From: Chrysomallon squamiferum
Lineage: Eukaryota > Mollusca > Gastropoda > Neomphalida > Peltospiridae
Assembly (NCBI GenBank): GCA_012295275.1
Contig: CM022677.1
Span: forward strand, 11,241,941-11,305,940
Direction of reading: 5' to 3'
DNA: 64,000 nt
In this document: one piece after another, positions 61,926-64,000 of the stretch
How the letters are laid out: each line of letters starts with the position of its first letter
Position numbering within the stretch: position 1 is the stretch's first letter
Position numbers and translations under genes: made by a program
The notes under the pieces: generated by a model
What the model was told of the DNA's origin: nothing
What the model saw: only the letters and a program-made list of their open reading frames with translations
The model's database searches: none

Positions 61926-62278
61926 TTGTCGTTCTACCTATATCTTTGACTTGTCTCCTTCTCTTTACCTACATCACTAATACGTGTCTCTGACTCTCTA
62001 TCTATATCTCTATCGCATGCCTCGCTGTACCCGTATCTCTGTACCCGTGTCTCTTCTCTAACTACATCTGTCTATCCCATGAATCAGACTATCAATCATT
62101 TGTTTCTCTCTACTTATATCTCTATCACTTGTCTCTGTCTCTCTATCTTTATCTCTATCATCTTTTTTCCCTCTACCTTTATCTATCATTTTTCCGTGAC
62201 TCTTTAGCTATATCTCTATCATTTGTCTCCTTCTCTTAAGAATAACTTATCTTATCATTATTAATTCTCATTTGATAT
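61919..62278 (+). repeat. Direct repeat R1, abutting the P4HA start
   Basis: About 360 bp of degenerate CTAT/TCTC-rich sequence that recurs at 63090-63449 with a constant offset of 1171 bp and only scattered base changes, no net indels. Its left edge contains the P4HA start codon. Confidence 0.93.
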
Positions 62279-62620
62279 GTGTTCACAAACATAGATTATG
62301 TCCCTTACGTGAGATGGACTCACAAACTTAGGTTAGAGTTATGTCCCTTACGTGAGATGTACTTACTAAGCTTTCATACGCTAATTATGAGTACATCTCA
62401 CGTAAGGGAAATAACTCTAATCGATATAATTAAAGTAAAAATTACATCAATTAGAGTTATCTCCCTTTAGTGATATGTGTTCACAAACATAGATTAGAGT
62501 TATTTCCCTTACATGAGATGTACTCACTAAGCTTACGCACGCTAATTATCCGTACGGGATATATAGAACCTCCAGAAACGCCGAGATTCGATCCACGATT
62601 GTGGAAAAATCACTTTTTTA
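62279..62620 (-). repeat. SINE-like/minisatellite family, inverted copy
   Basis: Reverse complement of the 10270-10720 family: 'cccttacgtgagatgtactt', 'agagttatctccctttag', 'gataattagcg'-type sequence and the B-box-like 'cgccgagattcgatcc' at 62577-62592. It contains an internal inverted repeat (gagatgtac...gtacatctc). It lies between the two direct repeats R1 and R2. Confidence 0.85.
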
Positions 62621-63089
62621 TATATAAAAAGATCATAAGCCTATATCTTTATCACTTCTCTCTGTCTGTATGTACACCTATTTCTCTATCCCATGACTCT
62701 CTCTATCTATATCTCTTTATTTTTATCTTGATTATTTCTCTCTGTCTCTCTAACTATGTCTGTCCCGTGACTAAGCCTTCCTACCTATTATCTTCTCTAT
62801 CATTTGGCTCTGCTTCCCGCTATTTTTACCTCTGTCACATCTGTCCCCATACGTTTCTATCTATCTCTCTATCTGTATCTTTATCTCGTTCTGTACCTTG
62901 ATAACGTCTGTCTCTGAACCACATCTCTATCACTTCTCTCTGTCTACATATATTGCTGTTGCTTGTTTCTGATTCTCTACCAGCATGTCTAGTACTTGTA
63001 CATCTCTCTACCATTATCTCTATCACTTGCCTTTCTCTCTATATTTACTAGTATCATTTGTCTCCATGTCTCAACTTAAATCTTTATCA
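62621..63089. repeat. CTAT/TCTC-rich spacer between R1 and R2
   Basis: Degenerate tetranucleotide sequence similar in style to R1 and R2 but not an alignable copy. No gene. Confidence 0.7.
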
Positions 63090-63449
63090 CTATCATTTGT
63101 CGTTCTACCTATATCTTTGACTTGTCTCCTTCTCTTTACCTACATCACTAATACGTGTATCTGACTCTCTAGCTATATCTCTATCGCATGCCTCGCTGTA
63201 CCCGTATCTCTGTACCCGTGTCTCTTCTCTAACTACATCTGTCTATCCCATGAATCAGACTATCAATCATTTGTTTGTCTCTACTTATATCTCTATCACT
63301 TGTCTCTGTCTCTCTACCTTTATCTCTGTCATCTTTTTTCTCTCTACGTTTATCTATCATTTTTCCGTGACTCTTTAGCTATATCTCTATCATTTGTCTC
63401 CTTCTCTTAACAATAACTTATCTTATCATTATTAATTATCTTTTGATAT
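63090..63449 (+). repeat. Direct repeat R2
   Basis: Second copy of R1 (offset 1171 bp). The P4HA coding sequence is not repeated beside it, so R2 lacks the gene. Confidence 0.93.
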
Positions 63450-63489
63450 CTTTTGAATACTGATTTGTCTTCACAAACATCACACAAAA

Positions 63490-63492
<3 letters not shown>

Positions 63493-63583
<91 letters not shown>
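63493..63583 (+). repeat. (TC)n microsatellite
   Basis: About 45 pure TC units. Confidence 0.97.
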
Positions 63584-63588
<5 letters not shown>

Positions 63589-63838
63589 AGAAAATACAGA
63601 TACCTGTGTCCATCTGAACTTTGCAGTTTCTAACAAATGTGCTGGTATTTTTGATTGAAACAGTCTCTCCACCACTCGTCCAGACTGCTTATTTATATAA
63701 ACAAGTGTTTAGCAGGTTGACACAAAATACAAAAATTGTTGAATGTTCTGTAATACACATTCACATACATGCACTCTTGCAGACAAACATCACAAACACA
63801 CATATACTGCCATGGTTTTGAATAGTCATGTATATTCA

Positions 63839-63843
<5 letters not shown>

Positions 63844-63896
<53 letters not shown>
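63844..63896 (+). repeat. (CA)n microsatellite
   Basis: About 26 CA units; the remaining sequence to the window end is AT-rich without a supported gene. Confidence 0.96.
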
Positions 63897-63898
<2 letters not shown>

Positions 63899-64000
63899 CA
63901 CAGACACCCTATGTATCTGTTCTTTCTTATTAACGTACCACCTCTTTCTATTTCACTTTAAATTCCTGTGTTTTACAGTCAATTTTTTATTACTTGCATA

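Overview
This is metazoan nuclear DNA, most likely from a mollusc. It is strongly AT-rich and crowded with microsatellites, its few genes carry spliceosomal introns with clear GT...AG borders, and there is no bacterial-style gene packing. The molluscan call is an inference. It rests on a TRIM-type RING/coiled-coil/propeller gene, decayed Tigger and hAT DNA transposons, an animal prolyl 4-hydroxylase, an animal MCC-like locus, and a dispersed repeat with the core AAGGGAGATAACTC, which I associate from memory with molluscan genomes.

Layout. About 0.25-8.6 kb and 20.05-26.76 kb are two diverged direct copies of one segment. Each carries the 3' end of a minus-strand gene; copy A also keeps an ankyrin-like exon that copy B has lost. 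Copy A ends exactly where a decayed hAT element (8.64-9.45 kb) begins. From 10 to 12.3 kb lie a G-rich hairpin, a SINE-like/minisatellite family and a separate tandem array. From 13.4 to 17.5 kb lie a GA-rich satellite and a CTAT-rich island flanked by long inverted repeats. From 26.8 to 34.3 kb there is mostly repeat debris, a dead Tigger transposase (29.4-31.2 kb) and several orphan exons.

The best protein-coding loci are on the minus strand. (1) A two-exon TRIM-like gene (38.0-39.97 kb) has an intact RING, a coiled coil and a beta-propeller-like C-terminus, with a microsatellite-derived repeat inside the coding sequence. (2) A multi-exon MCC-like locus (54.2-59.2 kb) has recognisable exons in the right order and phase but carries several in-frame stops and a frameshift, so it is probably a non-processed pseudogene. 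(3) A single-exon prolyl 4-hydroxylase alpha catalytic domain (61.07-61.93 kb) keeps all expected iron and 2-oxoglutarate residues but lacks the N-terminal two thirds of the usual protein. A Cys-rich terminal exon (48.7-48.9 kb) and a decayed Gag-like retroelement (52.9-53.85 kb) lie between (1) and (2).

The genes show no shared pathway. What unites the window is repeat-driven change: segmental duplication, transposon decay, coding or start-codon sequence arising from microsatellites, and direct repeats abutting the hydroxylase ORF. I found no tRNA, rRNA, CRISPR or operon structure, and nothing I would call a new multi-gene system.
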